This document shows positions 34,924 through 43,539 of a DNA stretch of 64,000 nucleotides, piece after piece (within the stretch, counting starts at the first letter, position 1; each line of letters starts with the position of its first letter). The notes below the pieces were generated by a model. It made no database searches. It was not told the DNA's origin and saw only the letters and a program-made list of their open reading frames with translations. Source of the stretch: Alteromonas gracilis (GTDB lineage Bacteria > Pseudomonadota > Gammaproteobacteria > Enterobacterales > Alteromonadaceae). The position numbers and the translations under genes are program-made. The stretch covers positions 248,001-312,000 of the forward strand of contig NZ_PVNO01000002.1 in assembly GCF_002993325.1 (NCBI RefSeq), written 5' to 3'.

Positions 34924-35490
34924 GTGGAAAAACAGCTCGATTACGACAGTGTAAGTAATAAATTGACTCAGCAAGGCATCATAGTAGACGGAGCCGAAGT
35001 CCATGGCATTCTGTGCGGCATGCTTTGCGGGGGAATGTCTCTCACTGATCTAAAATGGCAAGAAGCGTTGAGTGAAACCATTAATCAAGGGGAAAGCTTC
35101 GACGACCAAACCGAGCACCTTCTGAATGCGCTTTTTAATCAAACCTGCCAACAATTGCTTGAGCCGGAGTTTGCATTGAACTTATTGCTTCCCGAAGACC
35201 ACGCGCCTATCAATGATCGTGGTGCTGCTCTTATCAATTGGGTTCAAGGGTTTATGTTAGGGTTTGGACTTCATCAACAAGATTTGATGCAATGCTCAGA
35301 AGATGTAAAAGAGGCCCTAGAGGATTTCTCTGATATCTCTCGTATGGAAGAGCCTATGGACGCAGATGAAGAGTCGGAAAAGGCATTGTTCGAAGTGGAA
35401 GAATACGTAAAGGTCTCTGCTATTTTATGTTTCAGCGAACTTGGTCAATCACTATTAGATGATCAACAAGACACGCCATCCGTACACTAA
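34924..35490 (+). CDS. ygfB: UPF0149 family protein YgfB
   Basis: The 188-residue acidic protein carries the UPF0149 features: an N-terminal VHGILCGMLCGGMS, the central DRGAALINWVQGFMLGFGL, and a C-terminal EVEEYVKVSAILCF. E. coli YgfB has about 192 residues. In Pseudomonas aeruginosa a homologue affects beta-lactam resistance, but the general function is unclear. The GTG at 34924 is chosen because homology starts there; the frame is open further upstream but reads as non-coding. It heads the ygfB-pepP-ubiH-ubiI string. Confidence 0.9.
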   Translation: MEKQLDYDSVSNKLTQQGIIVDGAEVHGILCGMLCGGMSLTDLKWQEALSETINQGESFDDQTEHLLNALFNQTCQQLLEPEFALNLLLPEDHAPINDRGAALINWVQGFMLGFGLHQQDLMQCSEDVKEALEDFSDISRMEEPMDADEESEKALFEVEEYVKVSAILCFSELGQSLLDDQQDTPSVH

Positions 35491-35573
35491 ACAATTACTA
35501 ACGGAAAAAGTAGCGTTTTAATTAACTACTTAGTTCAGGTCATTCAAGTCACTTACTCAGGGTTTTCTCGTTT

Positions 35574-36887
35574 ATGATTAGTGCGCAAGAGTTTATTGCC
35601 AGACAAGACAGGCTACTGGCTCAGTGTGGACCAAACAGTGTATGTATTGTGCCGGCAGCAGGATTAGTCACACGCAGTCGAGATACCGAGTATACCTTCA
35701 GGCAAGACAGCGATTTTTGGTATTTAACTGGGTTTGAAGAGCCGAATGCATGGCTAATATTATCTAACCATTCACGCTATGGTGAAAGTTACCGAGCGAT
35801 GGTGGTGCAAGACAAAGACAAAAGCGCCGAAATTTGGCAGGGGAAGCGCCTTGGGGCTGAAGCGGCTTTGTCCCGTTTTAGTTTAGATGAAGCTTTTGAA
35901 CTTCAAGAACTTGAAGAGGCATTGCTGGCGTCAATTCAAGGGCAAGATAACCTTTATTTTGGATTAGGTCATAACGAAGCACACGACAAGTTAATCACTG
36001 AGGCGTTAAATACCTTACGAGATGCGCCCAAAGAGTCTCTTGCACCACGAGCAATACACGATTTTCGCCCTATTTTGCACGAAATGCGTTTGTTTAAATC
36101 TGCCTGTGAAGTTGCCGTGATGAAGGCGGCGGGAGAAATTACCGCGCGCGCTCACAAACGTGCAATGCAGTTCGCTGCGCCGGGTTGTTTTGAATACCAG
36201 TTAGAAGCAGAAATTCATCATGAGTTCGCAATGGCCGGCGTACGCTCACCCGCCTATAGCACCATCGTAGGAAGCGGCGAGAATGCCTGTGTTTTACATT
36301 ACGTTCAGAACAACGCGCAAGTAAATGATGGTGATTTGATCTTGATCGATGCTGGCGCAGAGTATCAAGGCTATGCTGCCGACATTACTCGCACTTTTCC
36401 GGCGAATGGTACTTTTAGCCAGGCTCAACGGGACATTTACAGCGTTGTGCTAAAAGCGCAAAAAAGTGTGTTAGATATGCTTGCGCCAAGTGTAACGCTT
36501 TCTGAAGCGATGTTACACAGCGCCGAGATTATTACTCAGGGTTTAGTTGACCTCGGTATATTAGAAGGTAGTGTAGCTGAGAACCTACAAAGCGAGAGCT
36601 GGCGACAATTTTATATGCATGGCTTGGGGCATTTCCTCGGGCTTGATGTACACGATGTAGGTAACTATAAGATTGAAGGCGAAGATCGTCCACTGAAGCC
36701 AGGTATGGTTATCACCGTTGAACCCGGCATTTACATAAGCCGAGACAGCGATGTGCCAGATAAATATAAGGGTATCGGTATTCGTATTGAGGACGATGTG
36801 GTTATCACCGCCACTGGCGTGGATGTGCTCACCTCAGATGTGCCCAAAGAAATTGAAGAAATCGAAGCGCTTATGAAAAAAAGTTGA
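35574..36887 (+). CDS. pepP: Xaa-Pro aminopeptidase
   Basis: The 437-residue M24B metallopeptidase removes N-terminal residues preceding proline. Its N-terminal domain includes QDSDFWYLTGFEEPNAWL. The dinuclear-metal ligands are in LIDAGAEYQGYAADITRTF, HGLGHFLGLDVHDVG, TVEPGIY and IRIEDDV. Length matches E. coli PepP (441). It is transcribed with ygfB upstream and ubiH downstream, the normal order in gammaproteobacteria. Confidence 0.96.
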   Translation: MISAQEFIARQDRLLAQCGPNSVCIVPAAGLVTRSRDTEYTFRQDSDFWYLTGFEEPNAWLILSNHSRYGESYRAMVVQDKDKSAEIWQGKRLGAEAALSRFSLDEAFELQELEEALLASIQGQDNLYFGLGHNEAHDKLITEALNTLRDAPKESLAPRAIHDFRPILHEMRLFKSACEVAVMKAAGEITARAHKRAMQFAAPGCFEYQLEAEIHHEFAMAGVRSPAYSTIVGSGENACVLHYVQNNAQVNDGDLILIDAGAEYQGYAADITRTFPANGTFSQAQRDIYSVVLKAQKSVLDMLAPSVTLSEAMLHSAEIITQGLVDLGILEGSVAENLQSESWRQFYMHGLGHFLGLDVHDVGNYKIEGEDRPLKPGMVITVEPGIYISRDSDVPDKYKGIGIRIEDDVVITATGVDVLTSDVPKEIEEIEALMKKS

Positions 36888-36957
36888 AAGCATAGGCGGT
36901 AATTTAGCGTATACGCAGAAAAATAACGAAAAAAACAGGGCGGCAGGATAAAACACG

Positions 36958-38313
36958 GTGAAATCAGCAGAAGCGGTGGATGTAGTAATTATTGGTGGCG
37001 GTATCGTAGGAACCGTGTTGGCCAAAGGGCTTGCAGAAAAAGTAGGACTTTCTGTAGCGCTGATTGACGCTGCAGACCCAAAACAAACTCAGGAATCAAA
37101 TACTGATTTTAATCCATTTACCGATACGCGCGTCATTGCACTTGCAAGACGTACAGTAGCTGAACTCTCTAGTGTCGGGCTAAATCTGGAAGATGTGGCT
37201 AAACAGCACAACGGTGAACTCCCTCCAGAAATCAAGCATATCGAAGTAAGCGACAAAGGGCATGTGGGATTACTTAACCTCAATAGCGATGATTATCACA
37301 TTGATGCTTTCGGACAAGTTGTAAGTTTAAGCACGCTGACACGTTTGGCAGCAAATGCTAGTTCGGCGTATCAATACATCGCCCCGGCAAAAGTAGAAAC
37401 GGTAACTCAGCAAAAAGATGCGGTAAACGTTGCGCTTGATAATGGCGAGAGGCTTACGGCAAAGCTACTGGTGTTAGCTGATGGAGGCCGCTCTGGTCTA
37501 GCGCAGCAGGTTGGAATTGCTAAAACCGTGAGTGACTATAAGCAAACCGCCATTGTATTTAATGTACATGCGCAAACACCTCACCAAAACAAAGCGTACG
37601 AACGCTTCACAAAAAATGGTCCACTGGCATTTCTTCCCTTCGATAGTGAAATTGAAGGCGTTAAAGCGCGAGGAAACGGGTTTTCAGTCGTATGGACGGT
37701 AGAAACAGAAGCCGCAAAGGCTTTGATGAAGTTAACTAAAACAGAATTTATAAAGGCATTGCAAAATGCGTTTGGTTATAGACAGGGTAAAATACTCAGA
37801 GTCAGTGAGTTAGCAAGTTATCCGCTCATGCTTGTTAAAGCTGAATCACTGACAAGCCATCGCGCAGTGGTTGTCGGTAATGCAGCGCAAGCTTTACACC
37901 CCATTGCAGGGCAAGGTTTTAATTTGGGTTTGCGAGACTTAAGTACGTTAATTGATGTTCTTAGCGCGTCGTCAAGTGCGCATAATGCACAACAAAATGC
38001 GGCAGACAAGCGTGAAGATAACAGTGAGAGTCAAGCTGTGCCTGAGTATCTCCCTGAACGCTTTGATGCGGGCGCATTTGATGTTCTGCAACGCTATGCA
38101 AACGAAAGAAAACAGGACAGAAACAATACAATAACCCTTACCGATACCTTGGTAAGAACCTTTTCTAATCAGTACTTTCCAACGGTAATTGGCCGGAATG
38201 TATCGCTACTGGCGCTAAGTATGATGCCGCAGGCAAAGAAAGCCTTCGTTAAACATACAACTGGGTATGGCGAAACACCGCAGATAAATAGAGACCGCAA
38301 TGCAGCACGTTGA
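36958..38313 (+). CDS. ubiH: Ubiquinone biosynthesis FAD monooxygenase UbiH
   Basis: The 451-residue flavoprotein hydroxylates the ubiquinone ring. It has the FAD motif VVIIGGGIVGTVLA at the N-terminus, the LLVLADGGRSGLAQ motif and GNAAQALHPIAGQGFNLGLRD. It is longer than E. coli UbiH (392) because of an insert near residues 340-375 rich in Ala, Gln, Asn and Glu (SSAHNAQQNAADKREDNSES). The start is GTG with AGGAT 9 nt upstream. Its last 14 bases overlap ubiI. Confidence 0.93.
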   Translation: MKSAEAVDVVIIGGGIVGTVLAKGLAEKVGLSVALIDAADPKQTQESNTDFNPFTDTRVIALARRTVAELSSVGLNLEDVAKQHNGELPPEIKHIEVSDKGHVGLLNLNSDDYHIDAFGQVVSLSTLTRLAANASSAYQYIAPAKVETVTQQKDAVNVALDNGERLTAKLLVLADGGRSGLAQQVGIAKTVSDYKQTAIVFNVHAQTPHQNKAYERFTKNGPLAFLPFDSEIEGVKARGNGFSVVWTVETEAAKALMKLTKTEFIKALQNAFGYRQGKILRVSELASYPLMLVKAESLTSHRAVVVGNAAQALHPIAGQGFNLGLRDLSTLIDVLSASSSAHNAQQNAADKREDNSESQAVPEYLPERFDAGAFDVLQRYANERKQDRNNTITLTDTLVRTFSNQYFPTVIGRNVSLLALSMMPQAKKAFVKHTTGYGETPQINRDRNAAR

Positions 38314-39472
38314 TATAGCAATAGTGGGCGGGGGAATTGTAGGGTTAACCCTTGCTGCCGCTCTTAAAAATAGTGAATTAAGCATAGCCGTTATTGACAA
38401 GGCAGCGTGCTATCAACCGCTTTCTGAAAAGCCTACGGCCAGAGTGAGCGCCATAAACCAGGCCAATATCAAGGCGCTACAACAATTTGATGTGTGGAAC
38501 TATCTACAACAAGACCGCGCGAACCCTTACACCGATATGCATGTGTGGGATAAAGACAGTTTTGGCGACATCCATTTCTCATGCGGCGAAATGGGAAGCG
38601 ATGCGTTAGGCATAATTGTTGAAAACCAAGCGCTGGTGAATGCTCTAGCTGAGGCTGGCGAAGCACAATCGAATGTTCAGCTTGTTACTGCTGGCATTGA
38701 AAGAGTGCTAGCAGGGCCAAATCAAACCATGCTTATGCTAGATAACGATGAGGTGCTAAGCTGCAGGTTGTTAATAGGTGCAGATGGTGCCAATTCGTTT
38801 GTAAGAAAGCAGGCTGGTTTGCCCATTACCTTCAAAGATTACGAGCACACTGCCATTGTAGCCAATATAAAAACGGACGAGCCTCACAACAACGTTGCCA
38901 GACAAGCATTTACACCCACAGGGCCACTCGCTTTACTTCCCATGGTGGCGCCAAATGTGTGTTCCATTGTATGGTCGCAAACGCCGGAACAAGCTGCTTC
39001 GCTGATGGCATTAGATGACGAAGCGTTTTGTAACGCGTTAACGGCAGCCAGCAATAGCAAACTCGGTATGACTGCGCTCGAAACAAAACGCTCAGCCTTT
39101 CCTCTTACCATGCGCTATGCACGGCAGTGGGCAAAGGATGGCGTTGTTCTAATTGGAGATGCTGCCCATACTATTCATCCACTAGCGGGGCAGGGCGCCA
39201 ACTTAGGTATGCAAGACGCGCTTGTTTTGGCTGAAACGCTGAGTAGTCTTAATGCATCAGGTAAAGATATCGGTCTTTATAAAAACTTGCGAAGCTATGA
39301 ACGCAGTCGTAAAACAGAAGCGATGAAAATGATCGCTGCGATGGACGGTTTTAAATTTTTATTTGATGGTAACGACCCATTCAAAAAACTTCTTCGTGGT
39401 ATAGGGCTGTCTGCCACCGACAGGTTAGGCACAATTAAAAACGCTTTTGTCAGCCACGCCATGGGCCTATAA
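38300..39472 (+). CDS. ubiI: Ubiquinone biosynthesis FAD monooxygenase UbiI (VisC)
   Basis: The 390-residue paralogue of UbiH performs the C5 hydroxylation in aerobic ubiquinone synthesis. It shows IAIVGGGIVGLTLAAAL, a central LLIGADGANSFVRK and IGDAAHTIHPLAGQGANLGMQDA. It overlaps ubiH by 14 bp, so the two are translationally coupled. The position last in ygfB-pepP-ubiH supports UbiI over UbiF. A REP-like element begins within 10 nt of its stop. Confidence 0.92.
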   Translation: MQHVDIAIVGGGIVGLTLAAALKNSELSIAVIDKAACYQPLSEKPTARVSAINQANIKALQQFDVWNYLQQDRANPYTDMHVWDKDSFGDIHFSCGEMGSDALGIIVENQALVNALAEAGEAQSNVQLVTAGIERVLAGPNQTMLMLDNDEVLSCRLLIGADGANSFVRKQAGLPITFKDYEHTAIVANIKTDEPHNNVARQAFTPTGPLALLPMVAPNVCSIVWSQTPEQAASLMALDDEAFCNALTAASNSKLGMTALETKRSAFPLTMRYARQWAKDGVVLIGDAAHTIHPLAGQGANLGMQDALVLAETLSSLNASGKDIGLYKNLRSYERSRKTEAMKMIAAMDGFKFLFDGNDPFKKLLRGIGLSATDRLGTIKNAFVSHAMGL

Positions 39473-39477
39473 ATCCC

Positions 39478-39580
39478 AAAATGGGGTCAGAGTACTTTTT
39501 CCAACTTCAAAAATGGGGTCAGAGTACATTTCTCTAGTTTTGATGTAGGGAAGAAAGCTAATAATGTACTCTGACCCCAT
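39478..39580. repeat. REP/RAYT-associated inverted-repeat element
   Basis: ATGGGGTCAGAGTAC occurs at 39481 and again at 39513. The inverted copy AATGTACTCTGACCCCAT at 39563-39580 matches 39513-39530 perfectly over 18 bp. This word is familiar to me from sequences flanking REP-associated tyrosine transposases (Y1_Tnp). No transposase is present here, so it is a non-autonomous or residual element of about 100 bp placed between ubiI and its terminator. Confidence 0.7.
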
Positions 39581-39605
39581 TCTTGGCGTTGAGATAGTCA
39601 GCTGT

Positions 39606-39634
39606 AAAGGATACTCTTCGGTATCCTTTTTTTA
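39606..39634 (+). terminator. Terminator of the ygfB-pepP-ubiH-ubiI operon
   Basis: GGATAC and GTATCC form a stem around TCTTCG, preceded by AAA and followed by seven T. It lies downstream of the inserted repeat element and just upstream of the M28 peptidase start. Confidence 0.9.
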
Positions 39635-39650
39635 TTTGTACCAACGGTTT

Positions 39651-41351
39651 ATGACTATTTCTCTTTGCAAACCTTATCGTGCCTTGTTTTTCGCTTGCGC
39701 CTCCCTGCTTACCGCTGCTCTTTCTATTAGCTTAGCAAGTGCTGAAGCTACTACTAAAATCGCCGATGAATCATCTTCGGCAACGCTAGCAAGCGAGAAA
39801 ATGAAGCTGAATAATGCCCCTATTGATTTGGGCGTTTATCGCGAGCACGCTAAAACCTTGGCTAGTGATGAGTTCGAAGGTCGAGGTCCACTATCAAAAG
39901 GTGAGGAGAAAACAGTAAGTTATCTGGTCGCTCAATATAAGAAGCTAGGTCTGAAGCCTGCCTTTGGCGAGAGCTACACTCAAGCAGTACCGCTTGCCAA
40001 AATTACACCTAATAACATGAGCGCCCTTACTATTGGTGATTTGACGTTTAAGGCTGGCGCTGAGTTTACGGCACGTACGCAGCGAATCGCTAAAGATTAT
40101 TCGTTGAATAGCAGCGACGTTATCTTTGTAGGTTATGGCATTAATGCGCCCGAATATAATTGGAATGATTATGCAGGCATAGACGTAAAGGGAAAAACGG
40201 TTGTCATGTTGGTTAATGATCCGGGATTTGCCTCTAAAGATCCTGCTTTATTTCAAGGTAATGCCATGACTTATTACGGTCGTTGGACATACAAATATGA
40301 AGAAGCGGCCAGACAAGGTGCAGAAGCCGTTTTCATTGTTCACGAAACTATGCCCGCAGGTTATGGATGGGGGGTTGTCGAGAACTCAAACTCCAATACT
40401 AAATTCAGTTTGGTTGACGAAGAAAACAACGCTTCGCAAGTTGGTGTAATGGGCTGGCTTCATCTTAATGCGGCAAGACAACTATTTGAAAAAGCGGGCT
40501 TAGATTATGGCGAGCTAAAAGACAAGGCATCGAAACCTGGCTTCATACCTATTGAATTAAAAGCGAAGGCTTCATTGAGCTTCACCAACACCATTGAGCA
40601 TGCCGAATCTCAAAATGTGGCAGGAATTTTAGAAGGAACAACAAAGCCAGACGAGTGGGTAATGCTGCATGCCCACTGGGATCACTTAGGAAAGGTTGAG
40701 AAAAACGGCCAAACTACAATTTATAACGGCGCGGTCGACAATGCCTCAGGCGTGGCTGGCGTGCTTACATTGGCTGATGCACTAACCAAAGCGGAAAAGC
40801 GTTTTTCACGTACCCTTATGTTCAGTGCATTCACTGCTGAGGAAACGGGGCTGCTTGGCGCTGATTTCTTCGCAAACAACCCGCCTATTTCCACATCCAA
40901 AATGGTGGCGTTTTTAAACATCGACGGCATGAATGTAAACGATGGCGTAGATTATATTTTGCAATACGGCGAAGGTTACCTATCTATTGAAGATGACTTA
41001 GCAAACGCAGCCGCGTTACAAGGGCGAACCGTAAAAATGGACCCACGCCCTCAAAATGGTTTATTTTTCCGCTCTGATCACTTTGCGCTCGCTAAGCAAG
41101 GAGTACCATCAATTCTGTTTATGAGTTTGGGCGATACCGACCCAAGCTTTATTACCAAGCGTTACCATAAAGCAGATGACGACTACCTTCCCAGCTGGAC
41201 ATTAGGTGGCGTAGAGCAAGACCTCTCGCTTATTGGCTCTATGCTAACTTATTATGCTCGAGGCGATGTATGGCCTTATTGGAAGCGCGAGAGTGACTTC
41301 AAAGCAAAGCGTTTGCAGTCGCTGTCTGAACGCGAAACCAGCGCTAAATAA
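39651..41351 (+). CDS. Exported M28-family metallopeptidase
   Basis: The product of 566 residues has a signal peptide (ALFFACASLLTAALSISLASA). A protease-associated domain region is suggested by DVIFVGYGINAPEYNWNDYAG. The M28 zinc ligands lie in LHAHWDHLG, GAVDNASGVAG, FTAEETGLLG and LNIDGMN, with a later RSDHFALAKQGVPS. It probably acts as a periplasmic or secreted aminopeptidase. The ATG at 39651 is chosen over 39564, which lies in the inverted repeat and upstream of a terminator. Confidence 0.92.
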   Translation: MTISLCKPYRALFFACASLLTAALSISLASAEATTKIADESSSATLASEKMKLNNAPIDLGVYREHAKTLASDEFEGRGPLSKGEEKTVSYLVAQYKKLGLKPAFGESYTQAVPLAKITPNNMSALTIGDLTFKAGAEFTARTQRIAKDYSLNSSDVIFVGYGINAPEYNWNDYAGIDVKGKTVVMLVNDPGFASKDPALFQGNAMTYYGRWTYKYEEAARQGAEAVFIVHETMPAGYGWGVVENSNSNTKFSLVDEENNASQVGVMGWLHLNAARQLFEKAGLDYGELKDKASKPGFIPIELKAKASLSFTNTIEHAESQNVAGILEGTTKPDEWVMLHAHWDHLGKVEKNGQTTIYNGAVDNASGVAGVLTLADALTKAEKRFSRTLMFSAFTAEETGLLGADFFANNPPISTSKMVAFLNIDGMNVNDGVDYILQYGEGYLSIEDDLANAAALQGRTVKMDPRPQNGLFFRSDHFALAKQGVPSILFMSLGDTDPSFITKRYHKADDDYLPSWTLGGVEQDLSLIGSMLTYYARGDVWPYWKRESDFKAKRLQSLSERETSAK

Positions 41352-41403
41352 AACACGCTAGAACGGCAGATTAAAATACGAATTTCAAGATAAAGCGACG
41401 CTA

Positions 41404-42279
41404 ATGAGTTGGATTTTATTTACATTGGGCGCGGTTGTTATGCAAACCGTGCGCAATGCACTGCAGAGCAAGCTGAGCAGCTCAGTAAACACATCTGGAG
41501 TGACGCTATCTCGCTTTATCTTGGCCCCGCCAATAGCTCTTGTCTATTTGCTCATTCTCTACCGCAGTAGCGCAAGTGAAGTACCTCAGTTCTCAGGCTC
41601 TTTTATTGCAGTGATACTGTGTGCTTCGCTACTTCAAATAGCGGCCACTTCTTTAATGGTGATTTTGTTTAAGCAGAAGAATTTTGCCATTGGAGCTGGC
41701 TTGGCTAAAAGCGAAGCTTTAGTGGCGGGCGTGGTAGGTATGCTGTTTTTCGGCAGTTACTTAACGCCTCTCGGTTGGGCTGGCATAGTCATAGGTGGAA
41801 TAGCCGTATTCGTGCTAAGCAGCGGCAACCGTCTTCATGGTATTAGTGTGAAAACCATTGCTATAGGCCTTGCCTGCGGTACCTGCTTTGCTCTAACTTC
41901 ATTGCTAGTGCGTGAAGCTAGCCATATGCTTGATATTCAGCATACAGTGGCTGCAGCATGGGTGCTTTTGTGGGTGCTGTGTGTTCAGGCTATAGCTTTA
42001 AGTGGATATATTGCATTAACCAAACCTTTCGTGTTTAGCCAATTAGTGAATGCCAAAAAGCAGGTGCTAGCGATAAGCACGGTTAGCTGCTTAGGTTCTA
42101 TTTGTTGGTTTACAGCCATGGCATTACAGCATGTAGCACTGGTCAAAACGCTGGGGCAACTTGAAGTGTTGCTTACGTTGCTGTTGTCACACTATTGGCT
42201 CAAAAATGTTGTGACTCGCCGAGAAATTGTAGGGTTGTTATTAATTGGGCTTGCTGCGGTTATGGTGATGTGGGCGTAG
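41404..42279 (+). CDS. EamA-type (DMT superfamily) inner-membrane transporter
   Basis: The 291-residue protein has about ten hydrophobic segments in two EamA-like halves, the first around residues 1-140 (ending GIVIGGIAVFVLSSG) and the second ending VGLLLIGLAAVMVMW. DMT transporters export or import small metabolites; the substrate is not readable. It follows the M28 peptidase by 52 nt and may be co-transcribed with it. Confidence 0.85.
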   Translation: MSWILFTLGAVVMQTVRNALQSKLSSSVNTSGVTLSRFILAPPIALVYLLILYRSSASEVPQFSGSFIAVILCASLLQIAATSLMVILFKQKNFAIGAGLAKSEALVAGVVGMLFFGSYLTPLGWAGIVIGGIAVFVLSSGNRLHGISVKTIAIGLACGTCFALTSLLVREASHMLDIQHTVAAAWVLLWVLCVQAIALSGYIALTKPFVFSQLVNAKKQVLAISTVSCLGSICWFTAMALQHVALVKTLGQLEVLLTLLLSHYWLKNVVTRREIVGLLLIGLAAVMVMWA

Positions 42280-42325
42280 ACTCGTTTTAAACGCTCTTAT
42301 ACAACGAAAAGAAAACTATAGGGGG

Positions 42326-42463
42326 TTAATTTTCGTCACTTTCTACTGGCGTATTCGAACAGCGTCTATTGTCTTGAATACGATCTAACTTCGCCATTTC
42401 TCTTTTAAAGAAGTAACCAAGCGCTATAACGCCAGCCGTTAAAAAAGCTACTAGAAAAAGCAT
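42326..42463 (-). CDS. Small single-span membrane protein, 45 residues
   Basis: The frame reads MLFLVAFLTAGVIALGYFF followed by a basic and polar tail (KREMAKLDRIQ and more). It has one N-terminal membrane span and a charged cytoplasmic-type C-terminus. GAGG stands 5 nt before the ATG, a strong Shine-Dalgarno. It lies alone between the converging EamA and LysR genes. I do not recognise a family. Confidence 0.55.
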   Translation of the reverse strand: MLFLVAFLTAGVIALGYFFKREMAKLDRIQDNRRCSNTPVESDEN

Positions 42464-42597
42464 TACGTCCTCAATTCGCCTACCATAAAAAATCAAGATC
42501 ATAATTCTTCCGTGGCGTTTTAACAGTTACGTTCCTGTAACCTATGTTATCAGACTGTTCCTCTAGTATTACTTAGCAATATCAATAACTACAACAG

Positions 42598-43446
42598 TTA
42601 ATGCGTTAACCTTACTTTAAAGAACTCTGCCAAGGTTTTACTTATCACAGGGTGCTGTGTATCTTGATTGAACAGGCAAATGTTCACCTTACCTAATTTA
42701 GGTAAGTGCGGGTGGTTTAGCACTGCTAAATTGGCTGGTAAGCTTGATTTTGCTAACGCAGTAACGCCAAGGCCTTGCTGAATAGCGGCAACCAGACCGC
42801 CTAAATCGGCATTAGTGTAGCTAATCTTCCAAGCAAACGTTTGCTGCTTTAGCTGTTCGATTACCCGGCTTCGATACATACAGCCATCTGGCGCTAGTAC
42901 TAATGGAATATTGTTTCCCACCAACGGGTGAGATGTATCGCCAACCCACACAATGTCATCTTCTAGTACTACTTCGCCTTCCGTTTCTTCATCTGGGTTA
43001 ACCAGGGCCAGAATTAGATCAAAGTGCTCTCGCCGACTGGGGTGAAGCAAGTCGCGGCTTAGCGCTGATGTTACCTCTAACGATACGTCAGGATAGCGTT
43101 TTGAAAACTCGCCAATAAGGCCAGGCAGAAGCGTTGACGCAAATTCATTGGGAATGCCTAAGCGTAAGCGGCCGCTAAGTGGGGCAGGTGTTAGGCTTCG
43201 AAAGATATTGTCATTAAGTTCTAGCAGCTCTTTCGCTTTTGGGTAAAGCCAGTTTCCATCAGCACTTGGTACATGACGTTGGCCTACTTTAGTAAATAGC
43301 TTGCGGTCTAACTGCGACTCTAGCTTTTTGATTTGCAAGCTAATGGCTGGTTGAGAACGGCCTAAAAAGTCGCCCGCTTTAGCGTAGCCACCAAGTTCAA
43401 TAACGCTAACGAAGGTGCGTAGCGTGTCTAAAGAAAGCTGCTTCAT
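42598..43446 (-). CDS. LysR-family transcriptional regulator
   Basis: The 282-residue regulator has the N-terminal winged helix LDTLRTFVSVIELGGYAKAGDFL with SQPAISLQIKKLESQL and a periplasmic-binding-like effector domain from about residue 90. The target is not evident: its neighbours are a 45-residue membrane protein and nagP, both on the same strand. A palindrome-like ACCGGT lies about 25 bp upstream of its start (near 43471). Confidence 0.87.
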   Translation of the reverse strand: MKQLSLDTLRTFVSVIELGGYAKAGDFLGRSQPAISLQIKKLESQLDRKLFTKVGQRHVPSADGNWLYPKAKELLELNDNIFRSLTPAPLSGRLRLGIPNEFASTLLPGLIGEFSKRYPDVSLEVTSALSRDLLHPSRREHFDLILALVNPDEETEGEVVLEDDIVWVGDTSHPLVGNNIPLVLAPDGCMYRSRVIEQLKQQTFAWKISYTNADLGGLVAAIQQGLGVTALAKSSLPANLAVLNHPHLPKLGKVNICLFNQDTQHPVISKTLAEFFKVRLTH

Positions 43447-43539
43447 GGTTAAATATGGATTCCGATACCACCGGTATTAAACACTACTATTAAGAATAAC
43501 ACTTAACCGTATCGTAAACCCACAAAGTCGTCGCTTAAA

